64,000 nucleotides of DNA from an uncultured Prevotella sp. (GCA_944319915.1 CALUEY010000002.1:62001-126000), one strand, 5' to 3'; positions 17,203 through 26,417 are shown, counted from the stretch's first letter. Notes: generated by a model from the sequence alone, not told the origin. Numbers and translations are program-made.

Positions 17203-18864
17203 TTATTGGTAGAGAAACCGCTTTATGCTCTTCTTGGGCGTCTTGGCAAATTCCTCTTCGGCCAATTCGATGGTGCTGAGCCTCGAATAGGCCGGCAGTA
17301 TGTCGTTGAGTGCCATGCGGTTCTGCTCCATCACGCCCGCCAGGTCGTCGTGGTTCAGCCCCATCTCCTTGGCTTCGTCATAGTCGGGGAACACTAGGCC
17401 CACAAGTTTGTCGCCCCGCTGCACCACTATGCTCTCCACTACCATGGCCATTGAGTTTAGCTTGTCTTCTATCTCCTCCGGGTAAATGTTCTGTCCGTTG
17501 GATCCTAGGAGCATATTCTTTGAGCGTCCTTTGATGAACACGTTGCCCCGGCTGTCCATAGTGCCGAGGTCGCCCGTGTGGTACCATCCGTCGGCGTCGA
17601 TGGCCTGGCGCGTGGCTTCCTCGTTCTTGTAGTAGCCAAGCATCACGTTAGGCCCCTTTGCCAGTATCTCGCCGGGCGTGTTCTCGGGGTCGGGGCTGTC
17701 TATCTTCACCTCCATGTGCAGCGCGGCGCGCCCGCAGCTGCCCGGGGCGAAGGTTTTGTAGTCGGCGTAGCAGATGATGGGTGCGCACTCGGTGGCTCCG
17801 TAGCCCACGGTGTAACGGAAGCCGATGCGCCTCACGAACGACTCAATCTCTTGGTTGAATGCCGCGCCGCCAATGATAACCTCGTAGAAGTTCCCGCCGA
17901 AGGCGCCTGTTACGTGCTCGCATATCCTCTGCGTCACTTTCTTGTTTATCACTGGCATGCTCAGCAAGAGCCTCATCTTGTTGGTCTGTATCTTCGGGAG
18001 CACTTTCTTGCGGATTATCTTCTCGATGATGAGCGGCACGGAGATGATTACGGCGGGCTTTATGTCGGTGAATGCCTGGGCTATGATAGCAGGGCTGGGA
18101 GTCCGCGTGAGGTAGTAGATGTGGCAGCCGTGCAGGAACTCGAATATGAACTCGAAGGCCATTCCGTACATGTGCGCCATGGGCAAGATGCTTATCGTGT
18201 TGTCGCCGTGCTTCACCTTGTCGCCCAGCACAGCCTCGGCGAAGTCGTAGTTGCTCCACAACGCGCGGTACGGAACCATCACACCTTTGGAGAACCCGGT
18301 GGTTCCGCTGGTGTAGTTTACCATCGCCAGCTCATCGCCGTTGGCCTCGCGGTGGTAGCTTACGTGGTTTTTCCTGAAGTACTTTGGGTACTTCTTGCCG
18401 AACATCTCGTTGAGGTGCTCGCGGGCGTAGGTAAGTTTCTCAGTGCGCGAAACGGCAAGCGAGTAGTCGGGTATGTTGATGATGCCTTCCAGCAGGGGCA
18501 TCTTGGCCTCGTCGATTATGGTCGCCACCACGTCGCCCACGAACAGAAACTTGGCTTCGCTGTGGTTTACGATGTTGTGAATCTGTTCGGCCGTGAACTC
18601 ATGGAGTATGGGAACTGCCACTGCGCCGTAGGTGAGCGTGGCGAGGAACGCCACCGCCCAGCTTGAGCAGTTGCGCCCGCAGAGAGCTATCTTGTCGCCT
18701 TTCACCACCCCGCCGTTCTCGAAGAGGATGTGAAGTTTCTCTATCTTGCGCGCCACATCGTGGAACTGGAGGGTGATGCCCTTGTAGTCTGTCAGCGCGT
18801 CAAGATGCCAGTTGTCCACTATTGCCTTTTCAATGATGGCGTTGAAGTTCCTGTATTGCTCCAT
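17203..18864 (-). CDS. AMP-dependent acyl-CoA/acyl-ACP synthetase (downstream paralog)
   Basis: A 553-residue adenylate-forming ligase. YTSGTTGFSKGV is the phosphate-binding P-loop motif, GYGATECAP the adenine-binding A5 motif, WYHTGDLG the hinge-region Asp motif and KSIKRFLYQ carries the C-terminal catalytic Lys. Members activate fatty acids to acyl-AMP, then form a thioester with CoA or ACP. It follows a closely similar paralog with a 15-nt gap, so the pair is a tandem duplication in one operon. Chain-length preference cannot be read from sequence. Confidence 0.92.
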   Translation of the reverse strand: MEQYRNFNAIIEKAIVDNWHLDALTDYKGITLQFHDVARKIEKLHILFENGGVVKGDKIALCGRNCSSWAVAFLATLTYGAVAVPILHEFTAEQIHNIVNHSEAKFLFVGDVVATIIDEAKMPLLEGIINIPDYSLAVSRTEKLTYAREHLNEMFGKKYPKYFRKNHVSYHREANGDELAMVNYTSGTTGFSKGVMVPYRALWSNYDFAEAVLGDKVKHGDNTISILPMAHMYGMAFEFIFEFLHGCHIYYLTRTPSPAIIAQAFTDIKPAVIISVPLIIEKIIRKKVLPKIQTNKMRLLLSMPVINKKVTQRICEHVTGAFGGNFYEVIIGGAAFNQEIESFVRRIGFRYTVGYGATECAPIICYADYKTFAPGSCGRAALHMEVKIDSPDPENTPGEILAKGPNVMLGYYKNEEATRQAIDADGWYHTGDLGTMDSRGNVFIKGRSKNMLLGSNGQNIYPEEIEDKLNSMAMVVESIVVQRGDKLVGLVFPDYDEAKEMGLNHDDLAGVMEQNRMALNDILPAYSRLSTIELAEEEFAKTPKKSIKRFLYQ

Positions 18865-18879
18865 AAGTATTGGCTTTTG

Positions 18880-20550
18880 TCACAGCGCGATGTCCTTGTA
18901 TAAGTAGCGCTTTATGCTCTTCTTTGGTGTTTTCTCGAACTCCTTGTCGTGCAGCTTGATTGCCGAGAGCTTGCAGTATGCAGGCATCATGGCGTTTACT
19001 TCGAGCCTGTTCTGCTCCATGATGCTCGCCAGGTCTTCTTCGTTGAAGCCCATGGCCTGCGCTTCTTCCATGTTCGGGTAGACAAGAGCAATGAGCTTGT
19101 CGCCTCTTTGGAGCACGAGGCTCTCGCTTACCATGGCCATCGAGTTGAGCTTGTCCTCTATTTCCTCGGGGTAAACGTTCTGCCCGTTGGCCCCGAGGAG
19201 CATGTTCTTGATGCGCCCGCGGATGAAAACGTGGCCGTCTTTGCTCATCGTTGCGAGGTCGCCCGTGTGGTACCATCCCTCGGCATCGAGCGCTTCGGCC
19301 GTTGCTTCCTCGTTCTTGTAGTAGCCGAGCATCACGTTCGTGCCTCTGGCCACGATTTCGCCGGGTGTGTTTTCGGGGTCGGGGCTTAGTATCTTCACCT
19401 CCATGTGGGCCACGGGTGTGCCGCAGCTGCCTGGCACGAAGTCGCTTTGGTCGCTGAATGTGATGAGTGGTGCGCATTCCGTAGCTCCGTATCCGGTCGT
19501 GATTGGGAAGTCGATGCTGGTGAGGAACGACTCAATCTCCTGGTTGAGCGCGGCTCCGCCCACCACCACCTCGTAGGCATTGCCGCCGAACACGGCCTGT
19601 ACCTGCTCGCAGATCTTTTGCTTCACCTTCTTGCTTATCACCGGCATGTTGAGCAAGAGCTTCATCTTGTTGTTCTGTACCTTGGGGAAAATGGCCTTGC
19701 GGATTATCTTGTCGATGATCAGCGGCACTGAGATGACTATGGCGGGCTTTATGTCTGCGAACGCTTGGGCTATGATGGCGGGCGACGGCAGGCGCGTGAG
19801 GAAGAACAGGTGGCAGCCGTGGCAGAACGGGAACAGGAATTCCACGGTCATCCCGTACATGTGTGCCATTGGCAGGATGCTCAGTGTGCGTGAGCCGGGA
19901 GCCACGTGGGAGCCTATGGCCCCGAGGCAGAAGTCGAGGTTGCCCCATAGCGCGCGGTAGGGCAGCATCACCCCTTTGGAAAACCCTGTGGTGCCGCTTG
20001 TATAGTTGATGAGTGCCAGTTCCTCTGCGCTGTCGCGGTGATAGCTGATGTGCTTGGCCCTGAAGGCGTTGGGGTATTTCTTCCCGAAGAGTTCGTTGAG
20101 GTGCTCGCGGGCGAACGTCAGTTGCTCCGAGCGCGACTCCATGAGCGAGTAGTCGGGTATGTTTATGATGCCTTCGAGGTCGGGCATTTCCTTTGGAACT
20201 ATCGTCTTGGCCACCACGTCGCCCACGAAGAGCAGCTTCGACTCGCTGTGGTTCACGATGTTGTGTATCTGTTCGGCGCTGAACTCATGCACGATAGGCA
20301 CGGCCACGGCTCCGTATGTTAGCGTGGCGAAGAATGCCACGGCCCAGTTGGCGCTGTTGCGGCCGCAGATGGCTATCTTGTCGCCGCCTTTCACGCCACT
20401 GTTCTCGAACAGTATGTGTAGTTTCTCGATCTTTCTTGCCACGTCGTGGTACTGTAGCGTGATGCCCTTGTAGTCGGTAAGGGCATCCTTGTACCAGTTG
20501 TCCACTATGCTCTTTTCAATGTATGAATTGAAGCTTTGGAATGAATTCAT
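18880..20550 (-). CDS. AMP-dependent acyl-CoA/acyl-ACP synthetase (upstream paralog)
   Basis: 556 residues with the same motifs as its neighbour (YTSGTTGFSKGV, GYGATECAP, WYHTGDLA, KSIKRYLYK). The start at 20550 (MNSFQSFNSYIEKS) aligns with the paralog's N-terminus. An ATG at 20598 lies upstream of the -7 box (20576-20583), so it cannot be used from that promoter. The two proteins are near-identical over long stretches such as DNWxxDALTDYKGIT and VARKIEKLHILFEN, but differ in the region that usually shapes the acyl pocket, so differing substrates are possible. Confidence 0.92.
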   Translation of the reverse strand: MNSFQSFNSYIEKSIVDNWYKDALTDYKGITLQYHDVARKIEKLHILFENSGVKGGDKIAICGRNSANWAVAFFATLTYGAVAVPIVHEFSAEQIHNIVNHSESKLLFVGDVVAKTIVPKEMPDLEGIINIPDYSLMESRSEQLTFAREHLNELFGKKYPNAFRAKHISYHRDSAEELALINYTSGTTGFSKGVMLPYRALWGNLDFCLGAIGSHVAPGSRTLSILPMAHMYGMTVEFLFPFCHGCHLFFLTRLPSPAIIAQAFADIKPAIVISVPLIIDKIIRKAIFPKVQNNKMKLLLNMPVISKKVKQKICEQVQAVFGGNAYEVVVGGAALNQEIESFLTSIDFPITTGYGATECAPLITFSDQSDFVPGSCGTPVAHMEVKILSPDPENTPGEIVARGTNVMLGYYKNEEATAEALDAEGWYHTGDLATMSKDGHVFIRGRIKNMLLGANGQNVYPEEIEDKLNSMAMVSESLVLQRGDKLIALVYPNMEEAQAMGFNEEDLASIMEQNRLEVNAMMPAYCKLSAIKLHDKEFEKTPKKSIKRYLYKDIAL

Positions 20551-20575
20551 TTTGCACAAAATATAAAAATTTGTA

Positions 20576-20583
20576 CAAAGGTA
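20576..20583 (-). promoter_or_regulatory. Promoter -7 box of the ligase pair
   Basis: Reverse-strand TACCTTTG, 26 nt upstream of ATG 20550. It decides the start of the upstream ligase. Confidence 0.65.
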
Positions 20584-20622
20584 ATTCATTTTATGCACAT
20601 TTCAAAATAAACTGTGCATTAT

Positions 20623-21885
20623 TTACTCATATCTCATGGATTTTGCGGGGTGGATATGTGAGATGATGTAGCTCGGCGCTATGAGCACGAAAGTGCTTAT
20701 TAGCAGCGTGGCTGCGTTGAGCAGCACGATGAGCGGCACGTTAATTTCCATCGGCGCGGTGCTTACGTAGTACGTTTCGGGGTCGAGGCTCACCATTCCG
20801 GTGTGCTTTTGCAGCAGCACGAGGCCAATGCCTATGGCGTTGCCGATGAGCAGTCCGCGGCCGATGATGAATACTGCGAACCAAAGGAAAGTGTGGCGCA
20901 CGGTCTTGTTGCGCGCCCCGAGTGCTTTCAGTATGCCAATCATCTGCGTGCGTTCAAGTATGATGATGAGCAGTCCGGATATCATCGTGAAGCCGGCCAC
21001 GCATATCATGAGCGCCAGGATTATCCATACGTTTATGTCGAGCAGTTCGAGCCAGGAGAAGATTTGCGGGTAAGCCTCATCTATGGTCTGTGATGTCAGC
21101 ACATCGCCAAACTTGTCGGGCGTCCTGTTGACGCGCTCCACGACGTTTTCCGCCGTTGGCTTGAGCCTGCCGAAGTCGGCCACTGCCAGTTCCGCCCCGG
21201 TGCATTGGCCTTCGAGCCAGTTGTTTAGCCGAGTGGCCGTGTGCAGGTCGGTGAAGCACAGACTTTGGTCAAAGTGCGTAAGGTTAGTTTGGTATATGCC
21301 GCTTACGGTGAAGCGGCGCGCCCTCACGTTGTCGCCGGTGATGAAGTAGGCATACACCTTGTCGCCGGCGGCGAGCCTCAGCTTGTCGGCCGTCATCTTT
21401 GAAATGAGCAGCTTGTAGTGGCTCGTGGAGTCGCTGAACGTCGGCACTTCGCCCGCCGCAAGGTTCTGCCTGATGAAGTTGAAGTCGTACTCCGGGCCAA
21501 CGCCCTTGAACGTCATGCCGAGGAAGTCGCTGTCGGTTTTCAGTATGCCTTGCGCCAGGGCGTAGCGTTGCACGTGGCTTACGCCGTCGATGCCGCGCAG
21601 CACCTGCATCATGCTGTCGTCGATGCAGACGGGGTAGGGGTCGGTGCTTTGCAGGGCGAGGAAGTTCTCCACCTGTATGTGGCTGCCGAAACCAACCACC
21701 TTGTCGCGTATGGTGTGCTTGAAGCCGAGCACCACCGACACCGTGACCACCATCACCGCCAGGCCTATGGCCACGCCGATGGTGGCTATGCGGATGGCGG
21801 GGCGGCTCACCTTATACTTGTCGCCCTTGTCCTTGTAGATTCTCCTTGCCATGAACAGCGGCAGGTTCAGCTTTCCCATCGTCAT
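20623..21885 (-). CDS. ABC transporter permease, LolC/LolE type (FtsX-like)
   Basis: A 420-residue inner-membrane protein with an N-terminal membrane segment (IGVAIGLAVMVVTVSVVLGF), a large periplasmic domain of about 215 residues and three C-terminal membrane segments (near VWIILALMICVAGFTM, FLWFAVFIIGRGLL and VLLNAATLLISTFVL). This is the MacB/FtsX fold of lipoprotein-releasing LolC/E. It would extract lipoproteins from the inner membrane with an ATPase such as LolD, which is not in this window. The gene begins 14 nt after the aminotransferase ends, so both are likely one transcript. Confidence 0.88.
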   Translation of the reverse strand: MTMGKLNLPLFMARRIYKDKGDKYKVSRPAIRIATIGVAIGLAVMVVTVSVVLGFKHTIRDKVVGFGSHIQVENFLALQSTDPYPVCIDDSMMQVLRGIDGVSHVQRYALAQGILKTDSDFLGMTFKGVGPEYDFNFIRQNLAAGEVPTFSDSTSHYKLLISKMTADKLRLAAGDKVYAYFITGDNVRARRFTVSGIYQTNLTHFDQSLCFTDLHTATRLNNWLEGQCTGAELAVADFGRLKPTAENVVERVNRTPDKFGDVLTSQTIDEAYPQIFSWLELLDINVWIILALMICVAGFTMISGLLIIILERTQMIGILKALGARNKTVRHTFLWFAVFIIGRGLLIGNAIGIGLVLLQKHTGMVSLDPETYYVSTAPMEINVPLIVLLNAATLLISTFVLIAPSYIISHIHPAKSMRYE

Positions 21886-21899
21886 GCCATGCTTTTGCG

Positions 21900-23108
21900 T
21901 TACAGTTCTTTGTCTTCCCTGCAGGGATAAGCCTCAAGGGCCTTTCGCAGCACTGTCAGCGCGCGCATTAGGTCCTCCTTTTTCAGCACGTAGGCTATGC
22001 GCACTTGGTTGATGCCGGCCCCGGGCGTGGTGTAGAAGCCGCTTGCCGGGGCCATCATGACGGTCTCGCCCTCGTAGCTGAAGTCAGTGAGGCACCAGCG
22101 GCAAAATTTCTCGCTGTCGTCCACGGGCAGCTTGGCCACCGTGTAGAACGCGCCCATCGGTATGGGCGAGTAAACGCCGGGTATGCGGTTCAGCCCGTCG
22201 ATGAGGCACTTGCGCCGCTCCACGTATTCATCATACACGTTGCGGTAGTATTCCTCGGGTGCGTCGAGCGACGCCTCGGCCACTATCTGGCCTATGAGCG
22301 GCGGCGACAGCCTCGCCTGGCAGAACTTCATCACGGCCTGGCGCACGGCCTTGTTCTTCGTTATGAGCGCGCCTATGCGTATGCCGCACTCCGAGTAGCG
22401 TTTCGACACGGAGTCGATAAGTATCACGTTCTCCTGTATTCCCTCCAGGTGGCAGGCGCTGATGTATGGCGAACCGGTGTAGATGTATTCTCGGTATACC
22501 TCGTCGGAGAACAGGTACAGGTCGTATTTCTTCACAAGGTCGCGTATCTGGTTCATCTCGCGGCGCGTGTAGAGGTATCCTGTAGGGTTGTTCGGGTTGC
22601 AAATCATGATGGCCCGCGTGCGGTCGTTGATGAGTTCCTCGAACTTCTCCACCTTGGGGAGCGAGAAACCCTCCTCTATCGTGGTGGCGATGGTGCGAAT
22701 CTTGGCGCCGGCCGAGATGGCAAAGGCCATGTAGTTGGCGTAGGCCGGCTCAGGCACGATGATTTCGTCGCCGGGGTTGAGGCACGACATGAAGGCGAAG
22801 AGCACCGCCTCGCTGCCCCCCGAGGTTATTATTATGTCGTCGGCATCTACGTTTATGCCGTATTTGCTGTAGTAGCCCACGAGCTTCTGCCTGTAGCTGA
22901 GGTAGCCTTGCGATGGCGAATACTCGAGGATGGTGCGGTCGATGTGCTTCAGCGCGTCGAGGCCCACTTGCGGCGTGGGCAGGTCGGGCTGGCCTATGTT
23001 TAGGTGGTACACCTTTATCCCGCGGCTTTTGGCCTCGGCGGCCAGCGGAGCCAGCTTCCTGATGGGCGACTCCGGCATTTCTAATCCGCGTATTGATATT
23101 TCAGGCAT
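21900..23108 (-). CDS. PLP-dependent class I/II aminotransferase
   Basis: A 402-residue cytosolic fold-type I aminotransferase of the aspartate aminotransferase superfamily. NIGQPDLPTP, NPNNPTGY and the PLP-Lys motif SVSKRYSECGIRIG are visible. It transfers amino groups between amino acids and 2-oxo acids; amino-acid preference is not determinable. It is first in an operon with the LolC/E-like permease. Promoter TACCTTTG (reverse strand, 23140-23147). Confidence 0.9.
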   Translation of the reverse strand: MPEISIRGLEMPESPIRKLAPLAAEAKSRGIKVYHLNIGQPDLPTPQVGLDALKHIDRTILEYSPSQGYLSYRQKLVGYYSKYGINVDADDIIITSGGSEAVLFAFMSCLNPGDEIIVPEPAYANYMAFAISAGAKIRTIATTIEEGFSLPKVEKFEELINDRTRAIMICNPNNPTGYLYTRREMNQIRDLVKKYDLYLFSDEVYREYIYTGSPYISACHLEGIQENVILIDSVSKRYSECGIRIGALITKNKAVRQAVMKFCQARLSPPLIGQIVAEASLDAPEEYYRNVYDEYVERRKCLIDGLNRIPGVYSPIPMGAFYTVAKLPVDDSEKFCRWCLTDFSYEGETVMMAPASGFYTTPGAGINQVRIAYVLKKEDLMRALTVLRKALEAYPCREDKEL

Positions 23109-23139
23109 CTTTGTTTCGATTTGTAATGAAAACCATCTG

Positions 23140-23147
23140 CAAAGGTA
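23140..23147 (-). promoter_or_regulatory. Promoter -7 box of the aminotransferase operon
   Basis: Reverse-strand TACCTTTG, 32 nt upstream of ATG 23108. Confidence 0.6.
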
Positions 23148-23266
23148 ATATTATTAATTGGAATTCGCGAATGTTGCGATATACAAAAAAACATAAAATG
23201 TCCTTGACTGCCACGGCAGGCAGCCGGGCTGCCCGCCGTGCAGCCCGGCAAGGCGCAGCGAGCGTG

Positions 23267-23462
23267 GTAATAAATGTTTACTAAGGCTGTGGCGTGAAGC
23301 CACACCGACCGACTTTGATTGCGAAACGTGCTGTTTGGCAGTCCGAAACCTGCCGTTTGGCACTGCGTTTCGGCCTGTTTGGCACTGCAAAAGGGCACGT
23401 TTCGCAACTTGTTGAGAGCCAGGTGGTTGGGCGGCATGGGCGATATTGCGAAAAATCATTAC
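23267..23462. repeat. Intergenic 22-bp-unit element, copy 4
   Basis: A 196-bp element with ends GTAATAAATGTTTAC (23267-23281) and GCGAAAAATCATTAC (23448-23462). Units run through 23323-23410 in 22-bp steps. One unit has GTTTC where others have GAAAC, i.e. one half-site is inverted. It lies between the divergent aminotransferase and DUF4494 genes. Just outside its left end is a separate perfect 10-bp hairpin, GCCGGGCTGC / GCAGCCCGGC (23223-23249). Confidence 0.8.
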
Positions 23463-23616
23463 ACCCATTGCGCCCCCGTAAGGCAGCCCCGCCGTCATGC
23501 TGCATAGGCGGCAGATGGCTTCCAGACCATCGCGCCCGGGGTATGTCGGGCTGCTGGCGGAGGCGCAGCTTAACAAATTTTTGGCCATGCCATGCCCATC
23601 TTTCAATTAAATGCGC

Positions 23617-23624
23617 TATTTTTG
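23617..23624 (+). promoter_or_regulatory. Promoter -7 box of the DUF4494-yggS operon
   Basis: TATTTTTG, leaving a leader of about 70 nt before ATG 23701. No clear -33 element. Confidence 0.5.
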
Positions 23625-23700
23625 TAGGGCAAAAGCCGCGCCCCGAGGCTCCGCCGCGGAGTCTCGTCAGGCGAAAACGATTGATTTATAAACATATAGC

Positions 23701-24183
23701 ATGAGAAGTAGGACAGCAGAATGGTTTGAGTGCAAGATCCGTTACGAAAAGACTATGGAAGACGGAATGCAGAAGAAAGTTACCGAGACATACACGGTAG
23801 ACGCTCTCAGCTTCACCGAGGCCGAGCAGCGCATCATGGAGGAGATGTCGGCATACATCAGCGGCGAGTTCGAGGTGGCCGACATAAAGAAGGCGGCATA
23901 CAAGGAGATATTCTTCAGCGATGAGGATTCGGCCGACCGCTGGTACAAGACTAAGCTGCAGTTCATCACCATCGACGAGAAGACCGACAAGGAGAAGCGT
24001 TCCAACGTGAACTACCTTGTGAACGCCGGCACGCTTAACGCAGCCGTGAAAAACATCGACGAGGTGATGGGCGGCACGATGATAGACTACGTGATAGCCT
24101 CGGTGGCCGAGACGCAGCTCATGGATGTATTTGAGTACAAGAAGAAAGAGGCCGATGACAAGCCCGAATATGAGCAGCAGTGA
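23701..24183 (+). CDS. DUF4494 domain-containing protein
   Basis: A 160-residue acidic soluble protein with no signal peptide. The N-terminal WFECKIRYEK and the middle DEKTDKEKRSNVNYLV are characteristic of the Bacteroidetes family DUF4494, whose function is unknown. It abuts and may be coupled to the YggS gene, separated by one or two nucleotides depending on the YggS start. It is probably cytosolic. Confidence 0.82.
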   Translation: MRSRTAEWFECKIRYEKTMEDGMQKKVTETYTVDALSFTEAEQRIMEEMSAYISGEFEVADIKKAAYKEIFFSDEDSADRWYKTKLQFITIDEKTDKEKRSNVNYLVNAGTLNAAVKNIDEVMGGTMIDYVIASVAETQLMDVFEYKKKEADDKPEYEQQ

Positions 24184-24184
24184 C

Positions 24185-24859
24185 ATGGACTACGACGTAA
24201 AGGGCCACCTGCGCGAGGTGCTCGCAAGCCTGCCCGATGGGGTGCAGCTCGTGGCCATAAGCAAGTTCCACCCCGCCGAGAGCATAGCCGAGGCATACGC
24301 CGAGGGGCAGCGGGTGTTCGGCGAGAGCCACGAGCAGGAGCTTGCCCGCAAGCACGAGGCACTGCCCAAGGACATTTGCTGGCACTTCATAGGCCACTTG
24401 CAGACCAACAAGGTGAAATACATCGCTCCGTATATAAATATGGTGGAGTCGGTCGACTCGCTCCGCCTCCTGCGCGAAATCAACAAGCAGGCGGCCCGCT
24501 GTGGGCGCGTTATCGACGTGCTGCTTGAGCTGCACATTGCCGAGGAGGCCACCAAGTACGGCCTTGCCCCCGATGACTGCCGCCAGTTGCTGGCCGGCGG
24601 CGAGTGGCGCGCCATGGCCAACGTGCGCATCTGCGGGCTTATGATGATGGCCTCGTTCACCGACGATGAGCGGCAGCTGCGCGCCGAGTTCACCCGCGCG
24701 GCCGACTTCTTCGACGAGGTGAAGCAGGCTTACTTTGCCGACGACGATGCATTCCGCGAGCGTTCGTGGGGCATGAGCCACGACTGGCGTTTGGCGGTTG
24801 AGTGCCGCAGCACCATGGTGCGCATAGGCACTGCCATCTTCGGGCCGCGCGCTTACTGA
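24185..24859 (+). CDS. yggS: YggS/PROSC family PLP-binding protein
   Basis: A 224-residue cytosolic protein of the YggS (PLPBP) family, which binds pyridoxal phosphate and helps balance vitamin B6 pools rather than catalysing a known reaction. VAISKFHP holds the PLP lysine. HFIGHLQTNKVKY and SVDSLRLLREINKQA are family signatures, and RIGTAIFGPR ends the protein as expected. Starts at 24170 and 24185 are both possible; 24185 gives the usual short lead to LREVL. Confidence 0.92.
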   Translation: MDYDVKGHLREVLASLPDGVQLVAISKFHPAESIAEAYAEGQRVFGESHEQELARKHEALPKDICWHFIGHLQTNKVKYIAPYINMVESVDSLRLLREINKQAARCGRVIDVLLELHIAEEATKYGLAPDDCRQLLAGGEWRAMANVRICGLMMMASFTDDERQLRAEFTRAADFFDEVKQAYFADDDAFRERSWGMSHDWRLAVECRSTMVRIGTAIFGPRAY

Positions 24860-24864
24860 CGGCA

Positions 24865-24960
24865 GCCTGCCGCCGCACAGCGGCAGGCAGTGTGTCCTTT
24901 TGGGGCAAATGGGCTTGCGCCATGTCCTTGCAGCGGGCATGGCGCAAGCCTTTGTTTGTG
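24865..24960 (+). terminator. Double hairpin terminator after yggS
   Basis: The first stem is GCCTGCCG / CGGCAGGC (24865-24888) and the second GGCTTGCGCCATG / CATGGCGCAAGCC (24912-24924 with 24938-24950), followed by TTTGTTTGTGT. Confidence 0.75.
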
Positions 24961-25061
24961 TATGGTTAAGACTTTTTGCCTTTTGCCGCAGCCATCGTTG
25001 TGTGGCTTTTGCTTTGGCGGCTTGCCGTTGGCGGGCGGGCGATGAGGCACGGAAAGGCGGA

Positions 25062-25142
25062 AAAGAAAAAGAGTTATCTATCCTCACGGACGGATAACTC
25101 ATAGGAAAATGATAAATATAGATTAAAATTACTAGTTGTCGA
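25062..25142 (-). ncRNA. Candidate small RNA, about 80 nt
   Basis: On the reverse strand a well-matched Bacteroidota promoter (TTTG, 20-nt spacer, TACCTTTG; 25146-25177) would start transcription near 25142. About 40 nt later comes a rho-independent terminator: GAGTTATC / GATAACTC stem (25071-25100) followed by TTTTTCTTTT. No reading frame of useful length lies between. The unit sits in the convergent gap between yggS and maf. It could instead be the 3' UTR of the maf operon plus a decoy promoter, but the spacing of promoter and terminator favours an independent RNA. Confidence 0.5.
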
Positions 25143-25145
25143 GTG

Positions 25146-25177
25146 CAAAGGTAATGCTTTTGTTTCAATACGCCAAA
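25146..25177 (-). promoter_or_regulatory. Promoter of the candidate small RNA
   Basis: The reverse-strand -33 TTTG (25174-25177), exactly 20 nt and -7 TACCTTTG (25146-25153) make one of the best promoter matches in the window, yet no gene lies downstream of it on that strand. Confidence 0.65.
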
Positions 25178-25233
25178 CATTTAAGCAGCTTTTTCTTCAT
25201 GTTAGGTGCATTTTTAGGCCGAATAGAAGCATT

Positions 25234-25824
25234 TTATGCCTTTTTAAACATTTGCAGCTCATTATATACACGTTGCACGGGCAATCCCATCACGTTGAAG
25301 AAGCTGCCGCTTATTCCTGTCACGCCTATGTAGCCTATCCATTCTTGTATGCCGTAGGCTCCAGCCTTGTCGTACGGGCGGAAGTTCTCTATGTAGTAAT
25401 CTATCTCCTCGGGGGTGAGTTCCTTGAACGTAACGCCAGTGGTAACGGCAAACTTGCGCTGCCGCTCCCTGCTTGTGAGGCACACTCCCGTAACCACTTG
25501 GTGGGTCTTGCCGCTGAGCAGGGTGAGCATGGAGCGGGCCTCGTCTGCGTCGGCGGGCTTGCCGAGCACGCTTCCGCCACATATCACAACCGTGTCGGCT
25601 GTTATCACTATATCGCCGTCGTTCATCGCCTTGCGGTTGGCCTCGGCCTTGGCCGTGGCTATGTAGAGAGGTATCTCGTGTGCCGGCAGGCTGGCGGGGT
25701 AGCTCTCGTCTACGCCGGGCAGCACCCTCACGTCGAAGGCTATGCCCAGTCCTGCCAGCAGCTCGCGGCGGCGCGGCGAGTTGCTGGCCAGCACAATGTG
25801 GAAGTCATTAAGGTTGTCAAGCAT
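25234..25824 (-). CDS. maf: Maf-like nucleotide pyrophosphatase
   Basis: A 196-residue cytosolic Maf/Ham1-superfamily protein. VLASNSPRRRELL is the N-terminal signature, ITADTVV the catalytic Asp region, and GKP and AYGIQEW are conserved. Family members hydrolyse non-canonical or pyrimidine nucleoside triphosphates such as dTTP and UTP, acting in house-cleaning and division arrest. ATG 25824 is chosen because the family begins a few residues before the SNSPRR motif; the frame remains open upstream to 25932. Last gene of a DUF2520-kdsC-maf operon. Confidence 0.92.
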   Translation of the reverse strand: MLDNLNDFHIVLASNSPRRRELLAGLGIAFDVRVLPGVDESYPASLPAHEIPLYIATAKAEANRKAMNDGDIVITADTVVICGGSVLGKPADADEARSMLTLLSGKTHQVVTGVCLTSRERQRKFAVTTGVTFKELTPEEIDYYIENFRPYDKAGAYGIQEWIGYIGVTGISGSFFNVMGLPVQRVYNELQMFKKA

Positions 25825-25898
25825 GTTTTTATGTATGTTTTGTTTGTCGTTCTTTGCCGCAGCCTTCAGCAGGCGGTGCGCCCTGAGGTGAACGGCGT

Positions 25899-26417
25899 TC
25901 ACCAGCCGAAAGCCTTTTCGTCCTGCAGCCACTTGCCTTGGGCGCGCAGCACCTGCTCCAGCACGTCGCGTGCGCAGCCCCGTCCTCCCTCGCGCCCGCT
26001 CACGTAGATGCTTATGGCCTTGATGTCGGGGCAGGCATCAGCCGGGCATACGGGGCAGCCGCAGCGGCGCATCACCTCGTAGTCGGGTATGTCGTCGCCC
26101 ATGTACATCACCTCTTCGTCGCTGAGCGCGCGGAGGGCGGTGAACTTGCGGTAAGTGTCCATCTTCACTGCGCACTTCATGTAGATGTCCTCTACGCCGA
26201 GGCGCGAGTACCGCTTAACGATGCTCTCCGTGTCGCCGCCGGTCATTATGGCCACCCTCAGTCCCATCTTCACCGCCAGCTGTATGGCGTAGCCGTCCTT
26301 TATGTTGGCCGTGCGCATAGGCTCGCCGCCGGGGTGGAGCGGTATCGTGTCCTGGCTGAGCACCCCGTCCACGTCGAACACAACGGCCTTTATCTTCTTC
26401 AAGTCGTAGTTAATCAT
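25899..26417 (-). CDS. kdsC: Kdo-8-phosphate phosphatase (KdsC-type HAD hydrolase)
   Basis: A 172-residue cytosolic HAD phosphatase without a large cap. VFDVDGVLS (nucleophile and acid Asp), MTGGD (motif II) and GDDIPD (motif IV) are present. The length and the [11 protein letters not shown] stretch match KdsC, which releases phosphate from 3-deoxy-D-manno-octulosonate 8-phosphate in lipid A core synthesis. kdsA and kdsD lie 30 kb away in this window. Its start overlaps the upstream DUF2520 gene by 8 nt. Confidence 0.88.
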   Translation of the reverse strand: MINYDLKKIKAVVFDVDGVLSQDTIPLHPGGEPMRTANIKDGYAIQLAVKMGLRVAIMTGGDTESIVKRYSRLGVEDIYMKCAVKMDTYRKFTALRALSDEEVMYMGDDIPDYEVMRRCGCPVCPADACPDIKAISIYVSGREGGRGCARDVLEQVLRAQGKWLQDEKAFGW

